Assembly: GCF_017565705.1 (NCBI RefSeq)
Contig: NZ_JAGDYL010000023.1
Coordinates: 1 to 64,000 of the forward strand
Length of the DNA stretch: 64,000 bases
Reading direction: 5' to 3'
Origin: Leucobacter ruminantium
GTDB lineage: Bacteria; Actinomycetota; Actinomycetes; Actinomycetales; Microbacteriaceae
Both the position numbers and the translations under genes were made by a program. Of the stretch, positions 53,911-64,000 are shown piece by piece. Every line of letters begins with the position of its first letter. Within the stretch, counting starts at the first letter, position 1. The notes under the pieces were generated by a model, which saw only the letters and a program-made list of their open reading frames with translations, did no database searches and had not been told where the DNA came from.

Positions 53911-54805
53911 AGTCGCTCCCCAGTGTCGCGAGTTCGTCGTCGGACCAGCTCTCCCCGGTCCACTGCACGTGCAGCTCGCCGAGCGGTTCGGCCTGCTCGA
54001 AGGTCACCGCTGCCCGCCGGTAGAGCTCGAGGATCGCGAGGAAGCGCGCCACGATCACCCCCCGGTCGGCAGAGGGATCCACACCCGCCACGAGTTGGCG
54101 GAACGACCGCGCCCCACCCGTGCGCAGCATCGAGACGACGACCGCCGCCTGCTCGCGGATCGACACGAGGGGCGCGTGCAGGTGGTCGAGGCCGACCGTC
54201 GGGATCTCACGCGGCGCGAAGGCGAGCAGCGCGATCGCCGCGAAGTCCTCGACCGAGAGGTGCCACACGAGCTCGGGCACGCGCTCCCGGAACTTCGCGT
54301 CGAGGGGCACGAGGCGCGGGTGCCTGGCCTCCTCCGCCTCGAGCCGACCGCGGAACCACGCACTCGCCTGCTTGAACGCGCGGTACTGCAGCAGCCTGGC
54401 GAACAGCAGGTCGCGGGCCTCGAGCAGGGCGATGTCCTCGGCGTCGACGGCCTCGCCCTGCGGCAGCAGGCTCGCGATCTTGAGGTCGAGCAGGGTGGCC
54501 GCGACCACGAGGAACTCCGAGGCGCGGTCGAGCTCGACGATGCCCTGCCCCTCGAGCGAGGCGAGGTAGGCGATGAACTCGTCGGTGACGAGGCTGAGCG
54601 ACACCTCGGTGATGTCGAGCTCGTGCTTGCCGATGAGGTTCAGCAGCAGGTCGAACGGGCCGTCGAACTGCTCGAGCGAGACGCGGAAGCCGCCATCCGC
54701 GGCCGCACCGGGCTCGGGGGCGGCGTCCGCAGCGCCGGGTGCGGCATCGCCTGCACCGTGGGGAGGGGCCGACGCCCCCTGCCCGCCTGCGAGCGCGACC
54801 ATCAT
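53903..54805 (-). CDS. scpA: Segregation and condensation protein A
   Basis: A 300-residue kleisin bridging the SMC heads in chromosome condensation. FRVSLEQFDGPFDLLLNLIGKHELDITEVSLSLVTDEFIAYL is the standard N-terminal block, followed by EFLVVAATLLDLKIASLLP and a C-terminal winged helix (VIVARFLAILELYRRAAVTFEQAEPLGELHVQW). The first 45 residues are Ala/Pro-rich and variable. It begins 4 bases after the parA stop. Confidence 0.97.
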   Translation of the reverse strand: MMVALAGGQGASAPPHGAGDAAPGAADAAPEPGAAADGGFRVSLEQFDGPFDLLLNLIGKHELDITEVSLSLVTDEFIAYLASLEGQGIVELDRASEFLVVAATLLDLKIASLLPQGEAVDAEDIALLEARDLLFARLLQYRAFKQASAWFRGRLEAEEARHPRLVPLDAKFRERVPELVWHLSVEDFAAIALLAFAPREIPTVGLDHLHAPLVSIREQAAVVVSMLRTGGARSFRQLVAGVDPSADRGVIVARFLAILELYRRAAVTFEQAEPLGELHVQWTGESWSDDELATLGSDYD

Positions 54806-54809
54806 GGCA

Positions 54810-55664
54810 TCAGGCGACGACGCCGCGCTGCACGAGTTCGCGGGCGAGCTTCAGGTAGGCCTCGGAGGCCGCGTTCGACGGGGCGTAGTCGAGAATCGGC
54901 TTCGCCGCGATCTGCGCGTCGGGCAGCTTCACGGTGCGGCCGATCACCGTGTCGAACACCTTGTCGCCGAAGGTGTCGACCACGCGCTCCAGCACCTCGC
55001 GCGCGTGCAGCGTGCGCGCGTCGTACATCGTGGCGAGGATGCCGTCGAGTTCGAGCGCCGGGTTCAGGCGGTCCTTCACCTTCTCGACCGTCTCGACGAG
55101 CAGGGCGACGCCGCGCAGCGCGAAGTACTCGCAGGCGAGAGGGATCAGCACCCCGTGGCTCGCGGTCAGCGCGTTGACGGTGAGCAGACCGAGCGAGGGC
55201 TGGCAGTCGATGAGCACCACGTCGTAGTCGTCGGCGACCTTGCGCAGCACGCCGGCGAGGATCTGCTCGCGGGCGACCTCGGTGACGAGGTGCACCTCTG
55301 CCGCCGAGAGGTCGATGTTGGCCGGGATCACGTCGAGTCCCGCGGTCTCGGTCTGACGGATCGCCTCGTGCGGATCCCTCACCTTGCCGAGCATCAGATC
55401 GTAGATCGTGGGCACATCGTGCGCCTGCACGCCGAGGCCCGCGGAGAGCGCGCCCTGCGGGTCGAAGTCGACCGCGAGCACGCGGCGGCCGTAGCGCGCG
55501 AGCGCGGCGGCGAGGTTGATCGTTGAGGTCGTCTTGCCGACGCCGCCCTTCTGGTTGCACATGGCGATGATGCGCGCCGGACCGTGACGATCGAGCTTCG
55601 CGGGCGCGGGAATGATCCGCTCGGGTCGGCCGGTGGGGCCCAACTCAAACAGAGTGTTCGCCAT
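54810..55664 (-). CDS. parA: ParA-family chromosome partition ATPase
   Basis: A 284-residue MinD/ParA ATPase. The deviant Walker A KGGVGKTTSTINLA, VDFDPQGALSAGLG, DVVLIDCQPSLGLLTVNALTASHGVLIPLACEYFALRG and MYDARTLHAREVLE are in order. This is the second ParA found beside scpAB in Actinobacteria rather than the origin-proximal parA next to parB; it probably helps segregation with ScpAB. ATG 55664 has AAGGAG at 5 bases; an upstream ATG at 55682 is less likely. Confidence 0.93.
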   Translation of the reverse strand: MANTLFELGPTGRPERIIPAPAKLDRHGPARIIAMCNQKGGVGKTTSTINLAAALARYGRRVLAVDFDPQGALSAGLGVQAHDVPTIYDLMLGKVRDPHEAIRQTETAGLDVIPANIDLSAAEVHLVTEVAREQILAGVLRKVADDYDVVLIDCQPSLGLLTVNALTASHGVLIPLACEYFALRGVALLVETVEKVKDRLNPALELDGILATMYDARTLHAREVLERVVDTFGDKVFDTVIGRTVKLPDAQIAAKPILDYAPSNAASEAYLKLARELVQRGVVA

Positions 55665-55733
55665 TCCCGCTCCTTGTCGCACGCGATCTCTAACGCTCCA
55701 TCCTATCGCGGGCGCGGATGTGCAGATGCGCGG

Positions 55734-56702
55734 CTATTTCGCGCGCGGGTGCGACATCAGGTAGTGCTCGCGCAGGGTGTCGGCCGTGACCTGCGTGTAG
55801 ATCTGCGTGGTCGTGACGGACGCGTGGCCCAGCAGCTCCTGCACGGTGCGCACGTCGGCGCCTCCCGCGAGCAGATGCGTGGCGAACGAGTGGCGCAGCG
55901 TGTGCGGCGAGACGTCGGCCGTGATGCCCGCCCGCTCGGCGGCGGCCCGGATCACGAGCCAGGCGCTCTGCCGCGACATGCGGGCACCGCGAGGCCCCAC
56001 GAACAGCGCCGGGGTGCCCTTGCCGCGCGCGACCATCGCGGGGCGCGCCCGCACGAGGTAGGCGGCGAGCGCACGGCCGGCGAAGCTGCCGTAGGGCACG
56101 ATGCGCTGCTTGGATCCCTTGCCCGTCACGCGGATGAAGCCGCCCTCGCCGAGCGCGCCCTCGGGGTCGGCCCACGCATCGGAGCCGACGGCCGCGCCGA
56201 GCAGATCGTCGACGTCGAGCGCCGCCGCCTCGCTCACGCGCGCACCGCTCGCGTACAGCAGTTCGAGCAGCGCACGATCCCTCAGCGCCACAGGGTCGTC
56301 GCCGCTCGCCGAGGCCAGCAGCGCTTCGACCTCTTCGATCGGCAGGGCCTTGGGCAGCCGCTGCGCCCGCTTCGGCGTGCGCACGGCGCTGCCCGCGTTC
56401 GTCTCGAGCACTCCCTCGTCGAACAGGTAGCGGTGCAGATTGCGCACGGTCGACAGGCGGCGCGTGATGGAGGCGGGGGCGAGCCGCGGCTCGCCGCCCT
56501 CCGCTCCGCCGAGCTCGACCACGTACTGCGAGAGCGTCGCGGGAGAGACGTCGTCGAGCGTCGGGATCCCTCGCCCCTCCAACCACGCCGCGTAGGCGGC
56601 GAGGTCGCGGCGGTAGGCGGCGAGGCTGTTCTCCGAGAGCCCCCGCTCGAGCGCGACGTATCGCAGATACCGTTCCGCGCCGCGCGACGGCTCGATCGGC
56701 AT
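55734..56702 (-). CDS. xerD: Site-specific tyrosine recombinase XerD
   Basis: A 322-residue recombinase that resolves chromosome dimers at dif with XerC. The core-binding domain ([30 protein letters not shown]) leads to catalytic residues in [11 protein letters not shown] (Arg), [10 protein letters not shown] (Lys), [26 protein letters not shown] (Tyr). Length and the [12 protein letters not shown] sequence fit XerD rather than an element integrase. The ATG shares one base with the NUDIX gene stop, which selects this start over one 14 codons upstream. Confidence 0.95.
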   Translation of the reverse strand: MPIEPSRGAERYLRYVALERGLSENSLAAYRRDLAAYAAWLEGRGIPTLDDVSPATLSQYVVELGGAEGGEPRLAPASITRRLSTVRNLHRYLFDEGVLETNAGSAVRTPKRAQRLPKALPIEEVEALLASASGDDPVALRDRALLELLYASGARVSEAAALDVDDLLGAAVGSDAWADPEGALGEGGFIRVTGKGSKQRIVPYGSFAGRALAAYLVRARPAMVARGKGTPALFVGPRGARMSRQSAWLVIRAAAERAGITADVSPHTLRHSFATHLLAGGADVRTVQELLGHASVTTTQIYTQVTADTLREHYLMSHPRAK

Positions 56703-57352
56703 CAGCGCGACCGTTCTCCCCGCGCAGCCTCGCGTGCGGTCCACGGCAGCGAGGGATCGCGGAGCGTCTCCCAGCCGCGCGCCCTGGCCGCGACGGCGCC
56801 GAGCACGGCCGCGGCCGTCACGGCGTTCTGCACGCGGCCGTCGAGCACCGCGGCGACGGCGTCGTCGAGTGCCACCCAGCGAGGCTCGATCTCGGCCTCC
56901 TCCTCGGAGCGCACGTAGTCGTGCTCGACCGGCGACAGCTCACGCGCGAGGAAGATGCGGATCGCCTCGCTCGTGGAACCGGGCGAGAGGAACAGGTCGA
57001 GCAGCAGATCCCAGCGGCCGGCCTGCAGGTCGACCTCCTCGGCGAGCTCGCGCTGCGCACCGGCGAGGCCGCTCTCGCCCGGAGCGTCCATGAGGCCGGC
57101 CGGGATCTCCCAGTCGCGATGCGCGATGGCGTGGCGGTACTGCTTGATCAGCAGCACGCGGCCGTCGTCGTCGAGAGCGAGCACCGCGACGGCGCCCGTG
57201 TGGTCGAGGTAATCGCGCTCGACGTCGGCGCCGCCGATCTCGAAGCGGTCCCGGCGCACGTCCCAGATGTGGCCGCGCGCCAGCAGCTCGCTATCCGTGA
57301 CGCGCACGTCGTCGGCGATCTCGTCGCGCAGCGGCGCTCCCCCGACCGTCAT
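56702..57352 (-). CDS. NUDIX hydrolase, ADP-ribose pyrophosphatase type
   Basis: A 216-residue enzyme. [39 protein letters not shown], the NUDIX box [18 protein letters not shown] and [19 protein letters not shown] match ADP-ribose pyrophosphatases, which split ADP-ribose to AMP and ribose phosphate. It lies between pyrG (4-base gap) and xerD (one-base overlap), its usual position in this actinobacterial cluster. Confidence 0.93.
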   Translation of the reverse strand: MTVGGAPLRDEIADDVRVTDSELLARGHIWDVRRDRFEIGGADVERDYLDHTGAVAVLALDDDGRVLLIKQYRHAIAHRDWEIPAGLMDAPGESGLAGAQRELAEEVDLQAGRWDLLLDLFLSPGSTSEAIRIFLARELSPVEHDYVRSEEEAEIEPRWVALDDAVAAVLDGRVQNAVTAAAVLGAVAARARGWETLRDPSLPWTAREAARGERSR

Positions 57353-57356
57353 CGGG

Positions 57357-60438
<3,082 letters not shown>

Positions 60439-60496
60439 GGTTGGAGAGTAGCAGCAGCCTCGGACATCCGAGGATGCGCCCTTCCGGCCCGCCGGG

Positions 60497-62182
60497 TCAG
60501 CCGCCCAGCGCCAGCAGCTCCGCTGCGTGCTCGAGCGCGCTCTCCGAGTCGCTCAGGCCCGACAGCAGGCGCGCCATCTCGGCGAGGCGCTCATCGCCCT
60601 CGAGCCTGCGGCAGCTGCTCTCGGTGAAGCCGCCCGCCGTGTCCTTCGAGATCCGCAGGTGGTTGTTCGCGAAGGCCGCGACCTGGGCGAGGTGCGTGAC
60701 CACGATCACCTGCGAGGTGCGGGCGAGCCTCGCGAGCCGCCGTCCGATCTCGATCGCGGCGGCGCCGCCCACGCCCGCGTCGACCTCGTCGAACACGAAG
60801 GTCGGCACGGGGTCGGCGCCGGCCAGCACGACCTCGAGCGCCAGCATCACCCGCGAGAGCTCGCCCCCCGAGGCGCTCCTGGCGATCGGCCGCGGCGACG
60901 AACCGGGGTGCGGGCTCAGCAGCAGCTGCACCTCGTCGCCCCCGCTCGAGCCGAGCGCGTCGAGCGGAGCGACCCGCACGGCGAAGCTCGCGTCGGGCAG
61001 CGCGAGCTGCCTGAGCTCGGCCGTCACCAACTCCGACAGCCGATCGGCGGCTTCCCGCCGCTGCTCCGACAGCCGCGCCGCGAGCTCGGCCTCGCGCACG
61101 GTCAGAGCTTCGAGCCTCTGGGTCAGCTCGCCGATCGTCTCGTCGTCGCCCTCGAGCTCGGCGAGACGCAGCGCGCCCGTCGCCGCGTAGTCGATCACGG
61201 CCTGCGAATCGGCGCCGTAGGCGCGGAAGAGCGCGTTCAGCGCCGCCAGACGCTCGTTCGCCCGCGCGAGCTCCCCCGGCCCCTCCTGGTCGAGGTCGCC
61301 GGCGTAGGCCGCGAGCTCGCGCGCCGCATCGGCGACCTGGAAGCTCACGGAACGCAGCGTCTCGGCCACGGCCTCCAGACGGGGGTCGTAGATCGCCGCG
61401 CGCTCCACCTCCTGCAGCGCGCTGTCCACGAGGCTGCCCGCGTCGCGACTGAAGGGATCGTCGGACTCGCTGGAGAGCGCCTCATGCGCGGCCGAGGTCG
61501 CGGCGCGCAGCGTCTCGACGTTGCCGAGCAGCTCGATGCGCTGCTGCAGCTCGCCCTCCTCACCCGGCTGCGGATCGACGGCGGCGATCTCCTCGAGCTC
61601 GCCGCGCAGCCGCTCGGCCTCCGCCGCGCGCTCCTCGCGCGCCGCGCTCAGCTCCGCCACCCCGGCTTCGAGCGCCTGCCGCTCGCGGTGGCAGTCCCGA
61701 TAGGCCCCGAGCGTCTCCGCGATCGCGGCGCCGCCGAAGCGGTCGAGGGTGTCGCGCTGCTCCGCCGCCGACTTCAGCCGCAGCTGCTCCGACTGCCCGT
61801 GCACGGCGAAGAGCCTGCCTGCGAGCCTGCCGAGGCTGCCGACCGGGGCGCTCGCCCCTCCGACGGTGGCGCGGCTGCGCCCCTCGGCGCTCACGGTGCG
61901 GCCGAGCACGAGCTCGCCGTCCTCGATCTCGCCCCCGACGTCGGCGACGATCTCCGCGACCTCCGGGTCGCTGCTCTGCACGATGCCGTTCACCCGGGCC
62001 TGCGACGCGCCGGCCCGCACCGCACCGGCGTCGCTGCGCTCGCCCATGAGCAGGCCGAGCGCGCTCACCACCATCGTCTTGCCCGCGCCAGTCTCACCGG
62101 TGATCGCGGTAAAACCGGGCCCGAGCGGAAGGGTCGTGTCGGCGATCACACCGAGGTCGCGGATGCGGAGCTCCTCGATCAC
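60497..62182 (-). CDS. recN: DNA repair protein RecN
   Basis: A 561-residue SMC-like ATPase acting early in double-strand break repair. The N-terminal half has IEELRIRDLGVIADTTLPLGPGFTAITGETGAGKTMVVSALGLLMGERSD with Walker A GETGAGKT; long coiled coils occupy about 150-370; the C-terminal half has the SGGELSRVMLALEVVLA signature and Walker B TFVFDEVDAGVGG. The GTG start overlaps the nadK stop (GTGA), typical of this tlyA-nadK-recN operon. Confidence 0.97.
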   Translation of the reverse strand: MIEELRIRDLGVIADTTLPLGPGFTAITGETGAGKTMVVSALGLLMGERSDAGAVRAGASQARVNGIVQSSDPEVAEIVADVGGEIEDGELVLGRTVSAEGRSRATVGGASAPVGSLGRLAGRLFAVHGQSEQLRLKSAAEQRDTLDRFGGAAIAETLGAYRDCHRERQALEAGVAELSAAREERAAEAERLRGELEEIAAVDPQPGEEGELQQRIELLGNVETLRAATSAAHEALSSESDDPFSRDAGSLVDSALQEVERAAIYDPRLEAVAETLRSVSFQVADAARELAAYAGDLDQEGPGELARANERLAALNALFRAYGADSQAVIDYAATGALRLAELEGDDETIGELTQRLEALTVREAELAARLSEQRREAADRLSELVTAELRQLALPDASFAVRVAPLDALGSSGGDEVQLLLSPHPGSSPRPIARSASGGELSRVMLALEVVLAGADPVPTFVFDEVDAGVGGAAAIEIGRRLARLARTSQVIVVTHLAQVAAFANNHLRISKDTAGGFTESSCRRLEGDERLAEMARLLSGLSDSESALEHAAELLALGG

Positions 62183-63177
62183 GCGATCCCTCCCCCGCGC
62201 TCGCCGCGCCAACCCGAGACGGGCAGCCTGAACTTCTGCACCAGCCGCTCCGAGAAGACCGCTTGATCGAGTCGGGCGAGCTTCACCGAGTGCGCCGAGC
62301 GCCGCACCCGGACGACCGCGCCCGCCGGCAACTCCGTGCGGCGTCTGCCGTCGCACCACAGCACGCCGGGGCCCACGTTCTCCGGGAGGATCATGACGCT
62401 CAGCTCGGAGTCGGGATCGGTGACGATGGGGCGCTGGAACAGCGCGTGGGCCGCGATCGGCACCATGAGGATGGCCTGCACGCCCGGCCACACGACGGGT
62501 CCTCCCGCCGAGAATGCGTAGGCCGTCGACCCGGTGGGGGTCGCGAGCACGACGCCGTCGCAGGCGAAATTGGAGAGCGGCCTGCCGTCGACGCCGATGG
62601 CCACCTCGAGCATGCGCCTGCGCTTCTCGACGCTGGCCTCGTTGAGCGCCCAGGTGTCGGCGATGACCTCGCCCTCGTACGTGGCCTGCACCTCGATCGT
62701 CAGCCGCTCCTCGACCGTGTAGTCGCGGCGCAGCACGCGATCGATCGTGGACGCCAGGTCGTAGCTCTCCATCTCGGCGAGGAAGCCCACGTGCCCGAGG
62801 TTCACGCCGACGATCGGGCAGTCCGAGCCGCGCAGCATCTCTGCCGCACGGAGGATCGTGCCGTCGCCCCCCAGCACGAGCGCGACCTCCAGCTCGACCA
62901 CGGCGACGTCGCGACCGAGCATCGAGGTCTGCGCGACGTCGAAGTGCGGGGCGAAGGCAGTGCGGTCCGCAGCGTCGAGCACCGGCACCACGCCCGCCTC
63001 GCGCAGGGCCTGCACCACCTCGATGGTCGCCGCGATCGCCTCGGCCCGGTGGGCGTGCGAGACCACGAGGATGCGCCTGGCGTCCTGCCCGCGCGGGGCC
63101 CGCTGCGCCGCGGCGACGGCACCAGACTCGTCGAGCGGCCGGCGCTCCGCGCCGTCCGCTCCTCGCAAGTCGCTCAT
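62179..63177 (-). CDS. nadK: NAD kinase
   Basis: A 332-residue enzyme phosphorylating NAD to NADP. Signatures are LVLGGDGTILRAAEMLRG, VNLGHVGFLAE, ALNEASVEKRRRM and DGVVLATPTGSTAYAFSAGGPVVWP. The first 30 residues are a variable polar extension. ATG 63175-63177 begins 13 bases after tlyA; the longer upstream frame overlaps tlyA and has unlike composition. Confidence 0.97.
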   Translation of the reverse strand: MSDLRGADGAERRPLDESGAVAAAQRAPRGQDARRILVVSHAHRAEAIAATIEVVQALREAGVVPVLDAADRTAFAPHFDVAQTSMLGRDVAVVELEVALVLGGDGTILRAAEMLRGSDCPIVGVNLGHVGFLAEMESYDLASTIDRVLRRDYTVEERLTIEVQATYEGEVIADTWALNEASVEKRRRMLEVAIGVDGRPLSNFACDGVVLATPTGSTAYAFSAGGPVVWPGVQAILMVPIAAHALFQRPIVTDPDSELSVMILPENVGPGVLWCDGRRRTELPAGAVVRVRRSAHSVKLARLDQAVFSERLVQKFRLPVSGWRGERGGGIA

Positions 63178-63190
63178 GGCTCTCCTTCGC

Positions 63191-64000
63191 TCAGGCGGCG
63201 CTGTCCGCCGCTGCGGCGCCGCGCTCGCACAGCTCGGCGATCCGACCCTCCCATTCTGTCGGATCGGGCGCCGACGCGCGTGCGAAGGCGCCGAGATACT
63301 CGCGGTTGCCGTTGCCGCCCACCACAGGCGAGAGGTCGAGACCCGTGCAGCCGAAGCCGTGCCCGGCCGCGGCGTCGAGCACGGTGCGGATCGCCTCGGC
63401 CCACTGGGCGGGATTCGTGACGACCCCGTCGCGCACGCGACCGACCTCGAACTGCGGCTTGATGAGCAGCAGCAGCTCGGCCTCATCCGCTGCGCAGCGG
63501 TCGATCGCGGGCAGGATGAGGGTCAGCGAGATGAACGAGAGGTCGGCCGTGATGAGGGAGGGCGCCTCGTCGATCCCGGTGCGGCCTGCGAGCCCGGCGC
63601 GATCGAGGTCGCGCGCGTTGCATCCCTCCGCGAGGCGCACCCGCGGATCCCTCGCGATCTCCTCCGCCATCTGGCCGTGACCCACGTCGATCGCCTGCAC
63701 GAGGCGAGCGCCGCGCTCCAGCAGCACCTGGGTGAAGCCGCCCGTCGAGGCCCCGAGGTCGAGCGCCACGCGCCCCGACGGGTCGATGCCGAAGCGGTCG
63801 AGCCCCGCCGCGAGCTTCGCCGCGGCTCGGCTGACGTAGCGGTCCTCCCCCGTGACGGAGACGAGGGATCCCTCCCCGACCCGCGCACCCGCCTTCGCGG
63901 CAGGGGCGCCGTCGATGCGCACGCGCCCCTCGGCGATCAGCTCGGACGCCCGGCTGCGGGAGCGGGCGAGGCCCAGCTCGGCGAGCACGCGGTCGAGACG
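63191..64000 (-). CDS. tlyA: TlyA-type rRNA 2'-O-methyltransferase (partial, start outside window)
   Basis: At least 269 residues, continuing past the window edge (the frame reads RLDRVLAELGLARSRS into the visible part). An N-terminal S4 RNA-binding domain (RASELIAEGRVRIDG) is followed by the methyltransferase with VALDLGASTGGFTQVLLERGA (SAM site), ITADLSFISL and LLLIKPQFEVG. TlyA methylates 16S and 23S rRNA cytidines and affects capreomycin sensitivity in mycobacteria. It heads the leftward cluster. Confidence 0.96.
   Translation of the reverse strand, partial: RLDRVLAELGLARSRSRASELIAEGRVRIDGAPAAKAGARVGEGSLVSVTGEDRYVSRAAAKLAAGLDRFGIDPSGRVALDLGASTGGFTQVLLERGARLVQAIDVGHGQMAEEIARDPRVRLAEGCNARDLDRAGLAGRTGIDEAPSLITADLSFISLTLILPAIDRCAADEAELLLLIKPQFEVGRVRDGVVTNPAQWAEAIRTVLDAAAGHGFGCTGLDLSPVVGGNGNREYLGAFARASAPDPTEWEGRIAELCERGAAAADSAA

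Overview
The window is high-GC actinobacterial DNA. The conserved block on the right (tlyA-nadK-recN-pyrG-xerD-parA-scpA-scpB-rluB-tyrA-cmk-der), the LAxTG-type sorting signals and the codon use suggest the family Microbacteriaceae, perhaps a Leucobacter-like genus; the genus is an inference only.

Region 1 (about 1-39.6 kb) is most of an integrative and conjugative element (ICE). Its right end is a tyrosine integrase and excisionase-like gene beside a tRNA-Pro; its left end is not visible, and the window opens inside an IS3-type transposase. From left to right it holds a cargo gene with a HEPN-like motif; two small genes; a MobF relaxase-helicase with a short leader operon; a C5-cytosine methyltransferase and an AraC-type regulator; a very large LALTG-anchored surface protein and a membrane-tethered ECF sigma factor; a maintenance module (ArdC antirestriction, primase-polymerase, DUF2637 membrane protein, ParB-like protein); a type IV secretion operon (VirB8-like protein, VirB1-like wall hydrolase, two pilin-like proteins, VirB6-like channel, split VirB4); a second HEPN-like cargo gene on the opposite strand; a thioester-type LAVTG surface protein; and DprA-like, coupling ATPase, SSB-like and DUF4913 genes.

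The most striking feature of the ICE is a 14-base poly-G tract in the signal-peptide region of the giant surface protein. As sequenced, the tract puts translation out of frame. Loss of one G restores a textbook signal peptide, so the gene looks phase-variable, with an ECF sigma factor tethered to the membrane encoded just upstream.

Region 2 (about 39.8-48.7 kb) is chromosomal: tRNA-Pro(GGG) with a degenerate tRNA-Pro-like copy beside it, a decayed sigma factor/YCII gene pair, a flavin-type oxidoreductase, a NUDIX-NYN fusion, RraA, a TetR-MFS efflux pair and small conserved membrane or DNA-binding genes.

Region 3 (48.7-64 kb) is one long leftward series of housekeeping genes for chromosome segregation, repair, nucleotide, NADP and aromatic amino-acid synthesis and ribosome maturation, mostly with overlapping stops and starts. 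The octamer GAGGGATC (either strand) occurs at 24 places between 42.9 and 63.9 kb but was seen only once in the ICE, so it marks the boundary between host and element.
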